From: Nitrosomonadales bacterium
GTDB taxonomy: Bacteria; Pseudomonadota; Gammaproteobacteria; Burkholderiales; SG8-41
Assembly: GCA_009885185.1 (NCBI GenBank)
Contig: VFLF01000243.1
Coordinates: 1-5,127, forward strand
Direction of reading: 5' to 3'
Length of the DNA stretch: 5,127 nt
The notes under the pieces are model-generated. The model was not told the origin of the DNA. It saw only the letters and a program-made list of their open reading frames with translations, and did not search any database. The position numbers were made by a program, and so were the translations under genes. Numbering within the stretch: the first letter of the stretch is position 1; every line of letters begins with the position of its first letter. Positions 1-5,127 of the stretch are shown in pieces.

Positions 1-9
1 TCGGTGGGG

Positions 10-981
10 TCATTTTTTCAATCCAATCAGTTGCATGAGCTTGGCGAGTTCGGCGTCTTCCTGCGCGATCAGCTTGCCGAATTCGGCCGCCGGCATAAAC
101 GCGGGCTTCACGTAGAGCTTTTCGCTGCCGCCCGTGAATTCCGCGCTCTGCACGGTTAGTCTAATCGCATTCTCAAGCGTGGCGATCACCGCGCGCGCCG
201 TGCCCTTGGGCACGGCGATGCCGCGCCAGGCGTCGAGCGCGACTTTGTGACCGAGTTCCTGCGCGGTGGGCACGTCGGGCAGCAGTGCATCGCGTTGCGC
301 GGACACCACGGAGAGCACGCGCACGGTGCCGGCCTTGAGTTGTCCTGCTATCGCGCCGGGCAGCAGCACCAGCACATCGACGTGGCCGCCGAGCAGCGCG
401 GGAACCACTTGCCCGGCGGCGTAGGGGATATCGTTCACATCCGCGCCCGCGGCCTTGAACAGCGCGACGCTGGTGATATGTGTGTGGCTGCCGATGCCGG
501 AGTTGCCGACGGTGATCTTGCCCGGCTGCGCTTTCATGTCGGCGATGAGTTCCTTGAAGGTCTTCCACTTGGCGCTGCCGCGCACGGCGATCAGCGGCGT
601 TTCGATCAGCACGCGCGCCACCGGGTCGAAGGCCTTGTAATCGATGTTCATTTGCCCGGAGTGATAGGCGGTGGACACCGAGTTGGAGTTCCAGACAAAC
701 GCGTAGCCGTCGGGATTGCGCCCGGCGACGTACTTGTAGCCGATGGCGCCACCCGCGCCGGGACGGTTGACGACGATGACGTTGGCGCCAAGTTCCCTCG
801 TCATGCCCTGCGCCAGCAGCCGCGCAGTCACGTCGGCGGAGGAGCCGGCGGCGAACAACACAGTGAGAACAAGGTTGGTGCGTTTGGGGTAGGGGGTTTC
901 CTGGGCGTGGGCCGTGGTGATGCCCATGGCGCAGGCAAGCAAGGCAAGCCGCAGAATGGATGGTTTACGCATGGGGATCAT
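10..981 (-). CDS. Bug/TctC-family periplasmic solute-binding protein
   Basis: The 323 residues begin with a Sec signal peptide: basic MRK, hydrophobic LALLACAMGIT, and cleavage most likely after AHA at 26/27 (AHA|QE). The mature part opens with YPKRTNLVLTV, FAAGSSADVTAR (43-54) and VVNRPGAGGAIG (70-81). It later has LLPDVPTAQELG (233-244) and AWRGIAVPKGT (251-261), all standard Bug/TctC landmarks. Usual Bug proteins have PFxxGG near residue 43; here it is FAAGSS. These proteins capture carboxylates or small aromatic acids in the periplasm, either for a TctAB membrane permease or as orphan sensors and receptors. No permease genes are in the window, so this one looks orphan, as is common in Burkholderiales. 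The start at ATG 981 has GGAG 7 nt upstream; the in-frame ATG at 972 has none. The gene overlaps the oxidoreductase stop, indicating co-transcription. Confidence 0.94.
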   Translation of the reverse strand: MIPMRKPSILRLALLACAMGITTAHAQETPYPKRTNLVLTVLFAAGSSADVTARLLAQGMTRELGANVIVVNRPGAGGAIGYKYVAGRNPDGYAFVWNSNSVSTAYHSGQMNIDYKAFDPVARVLIETPLIAVRGSAKWKTFKELIADMKAQPGKITVGNSGIGSHTHITSVALFKAAGADVNDIPYAAGQVVPALLGGHVDVLVLLPGAIAGQLKAGTVRVLSVVSAQRDALLPDVPTAQELGHKVALDAWRGIAVPKGTARAVIATLENAIRLTVQSAEFTGGSEKLYVKPAFMPAAEFGKLIAQEDAELAKLMQLIGLKK

Positions 982-1978
982 TCATTATCTCCGCAATTTC
1001 AATCCGCCGCCCTTCCTGCGCCGAGCGGATGCCTGCGCGCATCACCGCCAGCGACAGCGTGGCTTTTTCGCCATCGACTTCCGGCGCACCCACGCCACGC
1101 ACGGCGGCGGCGAATTCGTCGAGCTGATCGACGAAGGTGTCGATCTTGTTGTAGCTCACGGTTTCGGGTTTGTCCGAGCCGCGTTTCAACCAGCGCAGTC
1201 CCGTGTGCAGATCGTAATAGGCGCTCGCATCCTTGCCGTAGATGTTCATCAGGTAATACTCGGAAGCCGAGGCATAGCTCGCGTTCACGGTGGAGAGCGC
1301 GCCGTTCTCATGTTCGAGGATCAGGCTCGCCACATCGGGGTTGTCGCCGGGCAGCACCAGTTGCGCGCTGCGGCCGCTGACGGCTTTCACCGGCCCCATC
1401 AGATAGGTGAGCACGTCTACGTAATGAATGCCGATTTGCAGCATCACCCCGCCGGGCATGCCTGCCGCCTGATAGCGCCACGAACTCAGATCAATCTTGC
1501 CGAGGCGATCACGGCTGATATTGCTTTCGGCGTTGACCAGTTTGCCAAAGATACCCGCATCAATTTGCTGTTTGATCCAGCGGAACTGGCCTTCGCGCCT
1601 GCGCTGATAACCCATGCCGAGCACTACGCCGGCTTTGCGGCAGGCTTCGGTCAGCGCGCGGCCATCGGCGACGGTGTTGGCAATCGGCTTGTCGAGAAAC
1701 ACATGCTTGCCGGCCTGCGCGGCGGCGATGGTGGTCTCTTTGTGAACGCTGTTGGGCGTGGTGTTGATAATGGCGTCGATGTTTTTATCGGCGAGCATCG
1801 CTTCGTAACTCGGTGCCGCGGCACAGGCATATTTTTTCGCGAAGGCGGCGCGTTTTTCGTCGGAGCGCGTGTAACACGACACGATGTTGATGTTGCTGGT
1901 TTTTTTGATCGCATCGGCGAGCACGTCAGACCACCAGCCCATGCCGAGGCAGGCGACGTTAATGGGTTTGAGGGTCAT
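965..1978 (-). CDS. Gfo/Idh/MocA family NAD(P)-dependent oxidoreductase
   Basis: This 337-residue protein has the usual two-domain layout. The N-terminal Rossmann fold starts with ACLGMGWWSDVL (9-20), a GxG variant in which the third glycine of GxGxxG is serine 17. It continues through NTTPNSVHKE (72-81) and GKHVFLDKPIA (90-100). The last is the family's EKP motif with Asp for Glu and the key lysine at 97. The C-terminal domain carries GIHYVDVL (183-190), whose H185 and D188 fit the family's catalytic G-x-H-x-x-D motif. Members oxidise or reduce hydroxyl/keto groups on sugars, inositols, diols and hydroxyacids with NAD(H) or NADP(H). No export signal is present. The start at ATG 1978 gives a normal N-terminus, but I see no Shine-Dalgarno in the AT-rich 36-nt spacer upstream. 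The 3' end overlaps the next gene by 17 nt. A role in making the 2-oxoacid used by the decarboxylase is inference. Confidence 0.93.
   Translation of the reverse strand: MTLKPINVACLGMGWWSDVLADAIKKTSNINIVSCYTRSDEKRAAFAKKYACAAAPSYEAMLADKNIDAIINTTPNSVHKETTIAAAQAGKHVFLDKPIANTVADGRALTEACRKAGVVLGMGYQRRREGQFRWIKQQIDAGIFGKLVNAESNISRDRLGKIDLSSWRYQAAGMPGGVMLQIGIHYVDVLTYLMGPVKAVSGRSAQLVLPGDNPDVASLILEHENGALSTVNASYASASEYYLMNIYGKDASAYYDLHTGLRWLKRGSDKPETVSYNKIDTFVDQLDEFAAAVRGVGAPEVDGEKATLSLAVMRAGIRSAQEGRRIEIAEIMNDPHA
989..992 (-). promoter_or_regulatory. Ribosome-binding site of the Bug/TctC gene
   Basis: GGAG lies inside the end of the oxidoreductase coding region, 7 nt upstream of the ATG at 981. It favours this start over the in-frame ATG at 972 and implies coupled translation across the 17-nt overlap. 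Confidence 0.65.
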
Positions 1979-2014
1979 GATGAGTATGGTATATAAGTAT
2001 TTTTTTTTATTGAA
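1979..2014 (-). promoter_or_regulatory. Very AT-rich spacer upstream of the Gfo/Idh/MocA gene; possible weak promoter
   Basis: The 36-nt gap has no C on the plus strand and only a handful of G, against GC-rich genes on both sides. It contains a run of nine T (2000-2008), which is A on the transcribed strand. Read on the minus strand, TTCAAT and TATACC sit 15 nt apart and could be a poor -35/-10 pair. No Shine-Dalgarno is seen before the ATG at 1978. Confidence 0.25.
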
Positions 2015-2467
2015 TTATTTGTTGTCGATCTTGAAGCCCGCGCCGATCGCATCCAGCGCGCTGCGCGCCACGCGGTCATCAAATTCCCAGGTGCCGCCCG
2101 ACACACCAATGCCGCCGATGCACTCGCCCTCAACAATGATCGGATAGCCGCCTTCGGTGGCGGTCCAGCGGCCGGGGCCGGCGGCGAGCGCCAGGCCGAT
2201 GGCGTGGATGGTGTCGAGTTCCTGGCCCTGCGCGCCTTTGGCGGTAGTGGGGCGCTTGTTCGACGCCGCGCAGATCGCCTTGGTGGTGGACGAATGCACG
2301 GTGTGAAAACGCCCGCCATCCATTCGCTCCATCGCAATCAGATTGCCGCCCGAATCACTGATCGCTACGGCGATGGGTATGTTTTCTTTTTCCGCGATGC
2401 CCATCGCGGTGGACATCATCTTGCGTGCGCCTGCGAGGGTGAGGCGTTTGGCTTTGGCTACATACAT
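2015..2467 (-). CDS. GlcG/HbpS (DUF336) family protein
   Basis: A 150-residue protein with the full set of family landmarks: AVAISDSGGNLIAMERMDGG (33-52), a TTKA helix start (61-64), then GGYPIIVEGECIGGIGVSGG (106-125) and a closing DDRVARSALDAIG helix. There is no signal peptide or membrane segment, so a cytoplasmic location is likely. The family includes GlcG of glycolate operons, haem-binding HbpS of Streptomyces and the C-terminal domain of PduO. Members often sit in aldehyde, diol or hydroxyacid operons, but a general biochemical role is not established. The start is set at the ATG at 2467 because a near-perfect AAAGGAGG lies 4 nt upstream and the family pattern begins there. An open frame continues to 2569, but its extra N-terminus (containing MDSRLRGNDE) is translated intergenic repeat. 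The position between the ALDH and the Gfo/Idh/MocA gene suggests an accessory role in the same pathway. Confidence 0.9.
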   Translation of the reverse strand: MYVAKAKRLTLAGARKMMSTAMGIAEKENIPIAVAISDSGGNLIAMERMDGGRFHTVHSSTTKAICAASNKRPTTAKGAQGQELDTIHAIGLALAAGPGRWTATEGGYPIIVEGECIGGIGVSGGTWEFDDRVARSALDAIGAGFKIDNK

Positions 2468-2471
2468 AAAA

Positions 2472-2479
2472 CCTCCTTT
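2472..2479 (-). promoter_or_regulatory. Strong Shine-Dalgarno of the GlcG-like gene
   Basis: AAAGGAGG on the minus strand is nearly full anti-SD complement and lies 4 nt (TTTT) from the ATG at 2467, slightly close but usable. It decides the start codon against the longer open frame that runs into the repeat. It is the strongest ribosome-binding site in the window. Confidence 0.8.
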
Positions 2480-2533
2480 AAAAATCTTAGCCACAGATTT
2501 CACAGATTGACGCAGATTAAAACCAGACTCGTC

Positions 2534-2553
2534 ATTCCCGCGAAGGCGGGAAT
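2534..2553. repeat. dRS3-like hairpin repeat, left copy
   Basis: ATTCCCGC, loop GAAG, GCGGGAAT form a perfect 8-bp stem. The 20-nt unit fits the ATTCCC-N8-GGGAAT pattern described as dRS3 in Neisseria and seen in similar form in other proteobacteria. It is preceded by GTC and followed by CCAT, matching the inverted right copy. Confidence 0.85.
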
Positions 2554-2586
2554 CCATGCGTTGTTTCAAGTGCTGCTGTGTTATGG

Positions 2587-2606
2587 GTTCCCGCCTTCGC
2601 GGGAAC
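2587..2606. repeat. dRS3-like hairpin repeat, right copy (inverted)
   Basis: GTTCCCGC, loop CTTC, GCGGGAAC form a perfect 8-bp stem. This is the inverted counterpart of 2534-2553. It differs only at the outermost base pair, which is G-C here and A-T in the left copy. There is no T-tract after the stem on the transcribed strand, so it is not a classical intrinsic terminator. Confidence 0.83.
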
Positions 2607-2668
2607 GACAGTGGTGGTTCTTAATCTGTGTCCATCTGTGTAAATCTGCGGCAAAAAAAGTTTTTGAT

Positions 2669-4168
2669 CTATCGTAATACAAACGGATTCGGCACTTCGG
2701 TTGCGGTGGATATCCACACGCTTTTGGTTTGCAGATACTCGTAAATCATGTCCTGCCCGCTTTCGCGTCCGAGACCGCTGCGCTTGTAGCCGCCGAACGG
2801 CGACATATAACTTACCGCGCGATAGGTGTTGACCCACACCGTGCCGGCCTGCAAACGCTCCGACATCATAAACGCGCGGCGCATGTTTTGCGTCCACACG
2901 CCTGCCGCCAGACCGTACACCACGTCATTGCCGATGGCGATGGCTTCGTCTTCGTCCTTGAACGGAATCACCGACAGCACCGGGCCGAATACTTCTTCCT
3001 GCGCGATGCGCATGCTGTTTTTCACGCCGCCGAAAATGGTGGGTTCGACGAACCAGCCGTTGCCGCATTCAGGTCTTGAAGCCTTGGCGCCTCCCAACAA
3101 AGTTTGCGCTCCCTCCGCCTTGGCGATATCGAGATACTTGAGGATTTTTTCAAACTGCGGTTTGTTGGTGACCGGGCCGACCTGCGTATCCAGGCTCATC
3201 GGGTCGCCCATGCGCGCGGTCTTGGCGAAGGCGACGAGCTTTTCAACGAACTGATCGTGGATGCTTTGCTGCACCAGCAGGCGCGATCCCGCGATGCAGG
3301 TCTGTCCGGTGGCGGCGAAGATGCCGGAGATCACCCCCTTCACCGCGTTGTCGAGATGTGCGTCGTCAAACACGATGTTCGGCGATTTTCCGCCGAGCTC
3401 CATGCTGACCTTTTTCAGCCCGCGCGCGGCGGCTTCGTAGATTTTGGTGCCGGTGGTGTCCGAGCCGGTGAACGCCACTTTCGCCACCAGCGGATGCTCC
3501 ACCAGCGGCGTGCCGACTTCCGCGCCTAAGCCCGTTACCACATTCACCACGCCCGGCGGAAAGCCGGCGGCTTCGATCAGCTTCATGAACTCCAACGCAG
3601 AGGCAGACGTGTACTCCGAAGGCTTAATCACCACGGTGTTGCCGGCGGCCAGCGCGGGCGCCAACTTCCATGCGATCAGCAGCAGCGGCGAATTCCACGG
3701 AATAATCATCGCGATCACGCCCAGCGGCTCGTGGCGCGTGTAGTTGAAGGTGTCGGGTTTGTCGATCGGGATCACCGAACCCTCGATCTTGTCGGCGAGG
3801 CCGCCGAAGTAGTAATACCACTGCGCCATGTACGCGGTCTGTGCGCTCATCTCGGCGTAGAGCTTGCCGTTATCCTTGACCTCGATCTCGGCGAGAAATT
3901 TGGATTTTTCGGTGATAAGGTCGCCGAGTTTACGCAGCAGCGCGCCGCGTTGGGTGGCGTTGCATTTGGGCCAAGCGCCGGTGGTGAAGGCGCGGCGGGC
4001 GGCTTGCACGGCGCGGTCGGCGTCGGCTGCGTTACCACGCGGGATGAGCGCCCAGGGTTTGCCTTGGTAGGGGTTGTCGGATTCGAAATGTGTGTTGGAG
4101 GTGGAGTCTATCCACTTTCCGTCTATGTACATCTGGTACTTCGTCAGAACTGAGGCAGGCGTATCCAT
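2669..4168 (-). CDS. NAD(P)-dependent aldehyde dehydrogenase (ALDH superfamily)
   Basis: The protein has 499 residues, normal for a full-length ALDH. The catalytic set is intact: IPWNSP with N159; KPSE with cofactor-binding K182; the Rossmann segment FTGSDTTG (233-240); ELGGKSP with general base E257; GQTC with the nucleophile C291; and EEVFGPV (391-397), where E391 binds the nicotinamide ribose. It oxidises an aldehyde irreversibly to a carboxylate in the cytoplasm. The start chosen is the ATG at 4168 (MDTPASVLTK), which has AGGGGA about 8 nt upstream and aligns with ordinary ALDH N-termini. The frame stays open upstream to an ATG at 4375, but those extra 69 residues are low-complexity, run into the decarboxylase beta gene and are not ALDH-like. 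Following a 2-oxoacid decarboxylase, it probably oxidises that enzyme's aldehyde product (inference). Family precedents would be sulfoacetaldehyde or phosphonoacetaldehyde dehydrogenase, but nothing visible fixes the substrate. Confidence 0.95.
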   Translation of the reverse strand: MDTPASVLTKYQMYIDGKWIDSTSNTHFESDNPYQGKPWALIPRGNAADADRAVQAARRAFTTGAWPKCNATQRGALLRKLGDLITEKSKFLAEIEVKDNGKLYAEMSAQTAYMAQWYYYFGGLADKIEGSVIPIDKPDTFNYTRHEPLGVIAMIIPWNSPLLLIAWKLAPALAAGNTVVIKPSEYTSASALEFMKLIEAAGFPPGVVNVVTGLGAEVGTPLVEHPLVAKVAFTGSDTTGTKIYEAAARGLKKVSMELGGKSPNIVFDDAHLDNAVKGVISGIFAATGQTCIAGSRLLVQQSIHDQFVEKLVAFAKTARMGDPMSLDTQVGPVTNKPQFEKILKYLDIAKAEGAQTLLGGAKASRPECGNGWFVEPTIFGGVKNSMRIAQEEVFGPVLSVIPFKDEDEAIAIGNDVVYGLAAGVWTQNMRRAFMMSERLQAGTVWVNTYRAVSYMSPFGGYKRSGLGRESGQDMIYEYLQTKSVWISTATEVPNPFVLR

Positions 4169-4277
4169 ATTCGATTCCCCTATGCAATCCGTTACTTCCC
4201 TTATCCCCAGCCCCTTCGCTTCGCTGCCAGTATGCGCTTGTCGGGAGCAGGGGCCGAGGTGGGAACTGTGTTGACGG
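4169..4277 (-). promoter_or_regulatory. 109-nt spacer/leader upstream of ALDH, with RBS and possible stem-loop
   Basis: No gene is supported here. On the minus strand the 3' half is purine-rich and ends in AGGGGA (4176-4181), about 8 nt before the ATG, which is the likely ribosome-binding site. GGCCCCT (4249-4255) can pair with AGGGGCT (4209-4215) over seven positions, one of them a G-U pair, across a loop of about 33 nt. The stem is short and the loop long, so a regulatory role is speculative. I see no convincing -35/-10 pair and no terminator with a T-tract. Confidence 0.35.
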
Positions 4278-4874
4278 TTAGTCGAACGCTTTCGCGCCCA
4301 ACAGCGCCTCGCGGAAGCGGTTCTTGATATGCACGCCATCGCGCAATCGGATCGACAGCGGATAGCGGTTGGCATTCACCTTGATATCCAGAAACACCGG
4401 CCCCGGCGTGTTGTAAAGCTTGGGTATCCAGGCTTTGACTTCGGGCAGGGTGGAAACCGTGCCGGTAGTGCCGAAGCCCGAGGCTTTTGCCACGCCCGCC
4501 AAGTCAACGCCACGACTGGTGTGCGTGGGCTGCATGCCGGTTTCGCTGTAGAGCTCGTTGTCGATGACGACGATGGCGAGGTTGCGGATTTTTTCTGCGC
4601 CGATGGTGGCTAATGACCCCATGCCCATCAGCATTTCGCCGTCGCCGGTGATGACCAGCACGCGGCGTTTGGGTTGTGCGATGGCCAGACCCACGCCGAT
4701 CATCGCCGCGCCGCCCATGCCGCCCCACATATAGTAATTGTTCGGGTGATCCAGCGTGCCGGCGTCGTAACACGATGAGCCGAGGCCGGTGACCAGCAGC
4801 GCGTCGCCGCGTTCCGTGAGTATGGTTTTGACCGCCACGCGGCGATCAAGGGTGGATTTTTTTGTGGTTGCCAT
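4278..4874 (-). CDS. Split ThDP-dependent 2-oxoacid decarboxylase, beta (PP-domain) subunit
   Basis: This complete 198-residue protein is a stand-alone ThDP-binding (PP) domain. It has the pyrophosphate/Mg2+ motif GDGE at residues 77-80, followed after about 26 residues by IDN (N106), the classic GDG-X(25-30)-N spacing. YYMWGGMGGAAMIGVGLAIA (48-67) is the glycine-rich segment preceding it, as in sulfopyruvate decarboxylase beta (ComE) and the C-terminal half of phosphonopyruvate decarboxylase. The length fits ComE-type subunits. The ATG at 4874 follows the alpha stop as TAA-C-ATG and has GGAG 8 nt upstream, inside the alpha gene, which favours translational coupling and equal subunit output. 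Two places look unlike the usual ComE/Ppd signatures as I remember them: GLGSSCYDAG (31-40), where those enzymes have a GHTSRE-like stretch, and DNELYSETG (105-113) where they have DNG. This may mean a different 2-oxoacid substrate (inference). Confidence 0.88.
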   Translation of the reverse strand: MATTKKSTLDRRVAVKTILTERGDALLVTGLGSSCYDAGTLDHPNNYYMWGGMGGAAMIGVGLAIAQPKRRVLVITGDGEMLMGMGSLATIGAEKIRNLAIVVIDNELYSETGMQPTHTSRGVDLAGVAKASGFGTTGTVSTLPEVKAWIPKLYNTPGPVFLDIKVNANRYPLSIRLRDGVHIKNRFREALLGAKAFD

Positions 4875-4875
4875 G

Positions 4876-5127
4876 TTATTTGCTCCAGTCCTTGAACCCG
4901 ACTACGCGCTGGCCGATCAGCACCGCCACCGGGCGGCAGGTTTGAAATGCCATCATCGCGGCAGCGAATACCGTCTCGCCGACCAGCGCGGCGTCGTTGA
5001 CGTGTTGCGTTACCACGCCCACGTCGTCGAGCACCTTGGCGGTGCTTTGCCCCATCGGCAGTTGCCACGGATTGAATTCACCCCACTCGCCGCGCATGGT
5101 CACCAGTGTCAGCAGCGGAAAGCGGCA
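4876..5127 (-). CDS. Split ThDP-dependent 2-oxoacid decarboxylase, alpha (Pyr-domain) subunit, 5'-truncated by window edge
   Basis: Only the last 83 residues lie in the window. The frame runs open through the right edge (CRFPLLTLV precedes TMRGEWGEFNPWQ), so the GTG at 5101-5103 is internal and not the start. The segments PLLTLVTMRGEWGEFNPWQ, the following PMGQST and the closing VAVLIGQRVVGFKDW match the C-terminal half of the N-terminal ThDP Pyr domain in the alpha subunits of sulfopyruvate decarboxylase (ComD) and phosphonopyruvate decarboxylase-like enzymes. In this family the Pyr domain supplies the glutamate that activates ThDP, and it works only with a PP domain. Here that partner is the next gene, 1 nt downstream. 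The activating glutamate would lie upstream of the window and cannot be checked. Reaction by family: non-oxidative decarboxylation of a 2-oxoacid to an aldehyde, in the cytoplasm. The family call is firm; the substrate is unknown. Confidence 0.85.
   Translation of the reverse strand, partial: CRFPLLTLVTMRGEWGEFNPWQLPMGQSTAKVLDDVGVVTQHVNDAALVGETVFAAAMMAFQTCRPVAVLIGQRVVGFKDWSK
4883..4886 (-). promoter_or_regulatory. Ribosome-binding site of decarboxylase beta subunit
   Basis: GGAG lies 8 nt upstream of the ATG at 4874 and within the last codons of the alpha subunit gene. It supports the chosen start and translational coupling across the TAA-C-ATG junction. Confidence 0.7.

Larger units (their letters stand above)
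2491..2651. repeat. Composite nested inverted repeat (REP/MITE-like foldback) between ALDH and GlcG-like genes
   Basis: The spacer between the two genes is almost entirely one imperfect foldback. The outer arms are 2491-2520 and 2621-2651: read toward each other they match at about 27 of 30 positions with one 1-nt insertion. They are built from short direct units of the form ATCTGTG/ATCTGCG. Inside are two 27-nt units, 2531-2557 and 2583-2609, in opposite orientation and identical at 25 of 27 positions, each containing its own perfect hairpin. The stretches joining outer and inner units are also roughly complementary, leaving an unpaired centre of about 25 nt (2558-2582). No transposase is present. 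The outer arm begins about 11 nt upstream of the GlcG-like gene's ribosome-binding site. It is probably a dispersed genomic repeat that may affect mRNA stability or readthrough. Confidence 0.85.

Noticed and set aside
247..1996. Long plus-strand open frames (247-1380 and 914-1996) opposite the Bug/TctC and Gfo/Idh/MocA genes
   Set aside because: Their translations are low-complexity, rich in His, Arg and Gly, and resemble no family. They are antisense shadows of GC-rich genes whose minus-strand frames carry clear family motifs.
2468..2569. N-terminal extension of the GlcG-like frame (contains MDSRLRGNDE)
   Set aside because: This is translated dRS3-like repeat, a common source of false protein starts. 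A near-consensus Shine-Dalgarno immediately precedes the ATG at 2467.
2531..2609. CRISPR-like pair of repeats
   Set aside because: There are only two copies, in opposite orientation, each a self-complementary hairpin, with no regular spacers and no cas genes.
2651..2668. Possible intrinsic terminator after the aldehyde dehydrogenase (A-run, C, T-run)
   Set aside because: The only stem is A/T pairs with a one-base loop and there is no GC-rich stem before the T-run. Termination here is not supported by sequence.
2532..2897. Minus-strand frame with VVPAKAGTH and GFPPSRE, and its plus-strand counterpart at 2204-2677
   Set aside because: The recognisable peptides are translations of the hairpin repeats, and the rest is out of frame with the ALDH and GlcG-like genes.
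4169..4375. 69-residue N-terminal extension of the aldehyde dehydrogenase frame
   Set aside because: It runs into the decarboxylase beta gene and has no ALDH-like content. The ATG at 4168 with AGGGGA upstream gives a normal 499-residue enzyme.

Overview
The window is GC-rich by eye. It reads as one leftward (minus-strand) block of six catabolic-type genes. The closing gene encodes a Bug/TctC-type periplasmic binding protein, a family greatly expanded in Burkholderiales and related Betaproteobacteria. An intergenic 'ATTCCC-N8-GGGAAT' hairpin repeat, the dRS3 pattern known from Neisseria, is also found in betaproteobacterial genomes. A betaproteobacterium, probably in or near Burkholderiales, is therefore the best guess. 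No rRNA, tRNA, CRISPR array, transposase or phage gene is visible.

Layout in the direction of transcription, right to left. (1) 5127-4876: 3' part of the alpha (Pyr-domain) subunit of a split thiamine-diphosphate (ThDP) 2-oxoacid decarboxylase of the sulfopyruvate/phosphonopyruvate decarboxylase type. (2) 4874-4278: its beta (PP-domain) subunit, starting 1 nt after the alpha stop. (3) A 109-nt spacer, then 4168-2669: a complete NAD(P)-dependent aldehyde dehydrogenase. (4) A spacer of about 200 nt holding a large nested inverted repeat (2491-2651). (5) 2467-2015: a GlcG/HbpS (DUF336) family protein. (6) A 36-nt very AT-rich spacer, then 1978-965: a Gfo/Idh/MocA-family oxidoreductase. (7) 981-10: a Bug/TctC solute-binding protein overlapping the oxidoreductase gene by 17 nt.

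Working model (inference): an organic acid is captured by the Bug protein, oxidised or rearranged by the Gfo/Idh/MocA enzyme, decarboxylated as a 2-oxoacid by the split ThDP enzyme, and the resulting aldehyde oxidised to a carboxylate by the aldehyde dehydrogenase. The GlcG-like protein is an accessory of unknown function. The substrate cannot be read from the sequence. Sulfopyruvate and phosphonopyruvate are the family precedents, but the beta subunit departs from their usual signatures as I recall them, so a different 2-oxoacid is possible.

The most notable non-coding structure is the roughly 160-bp foldback between genes 3 and 5. Two dRS3-like hairpins in opposite orientation are nested inside a second, unrelated inverted repeat.
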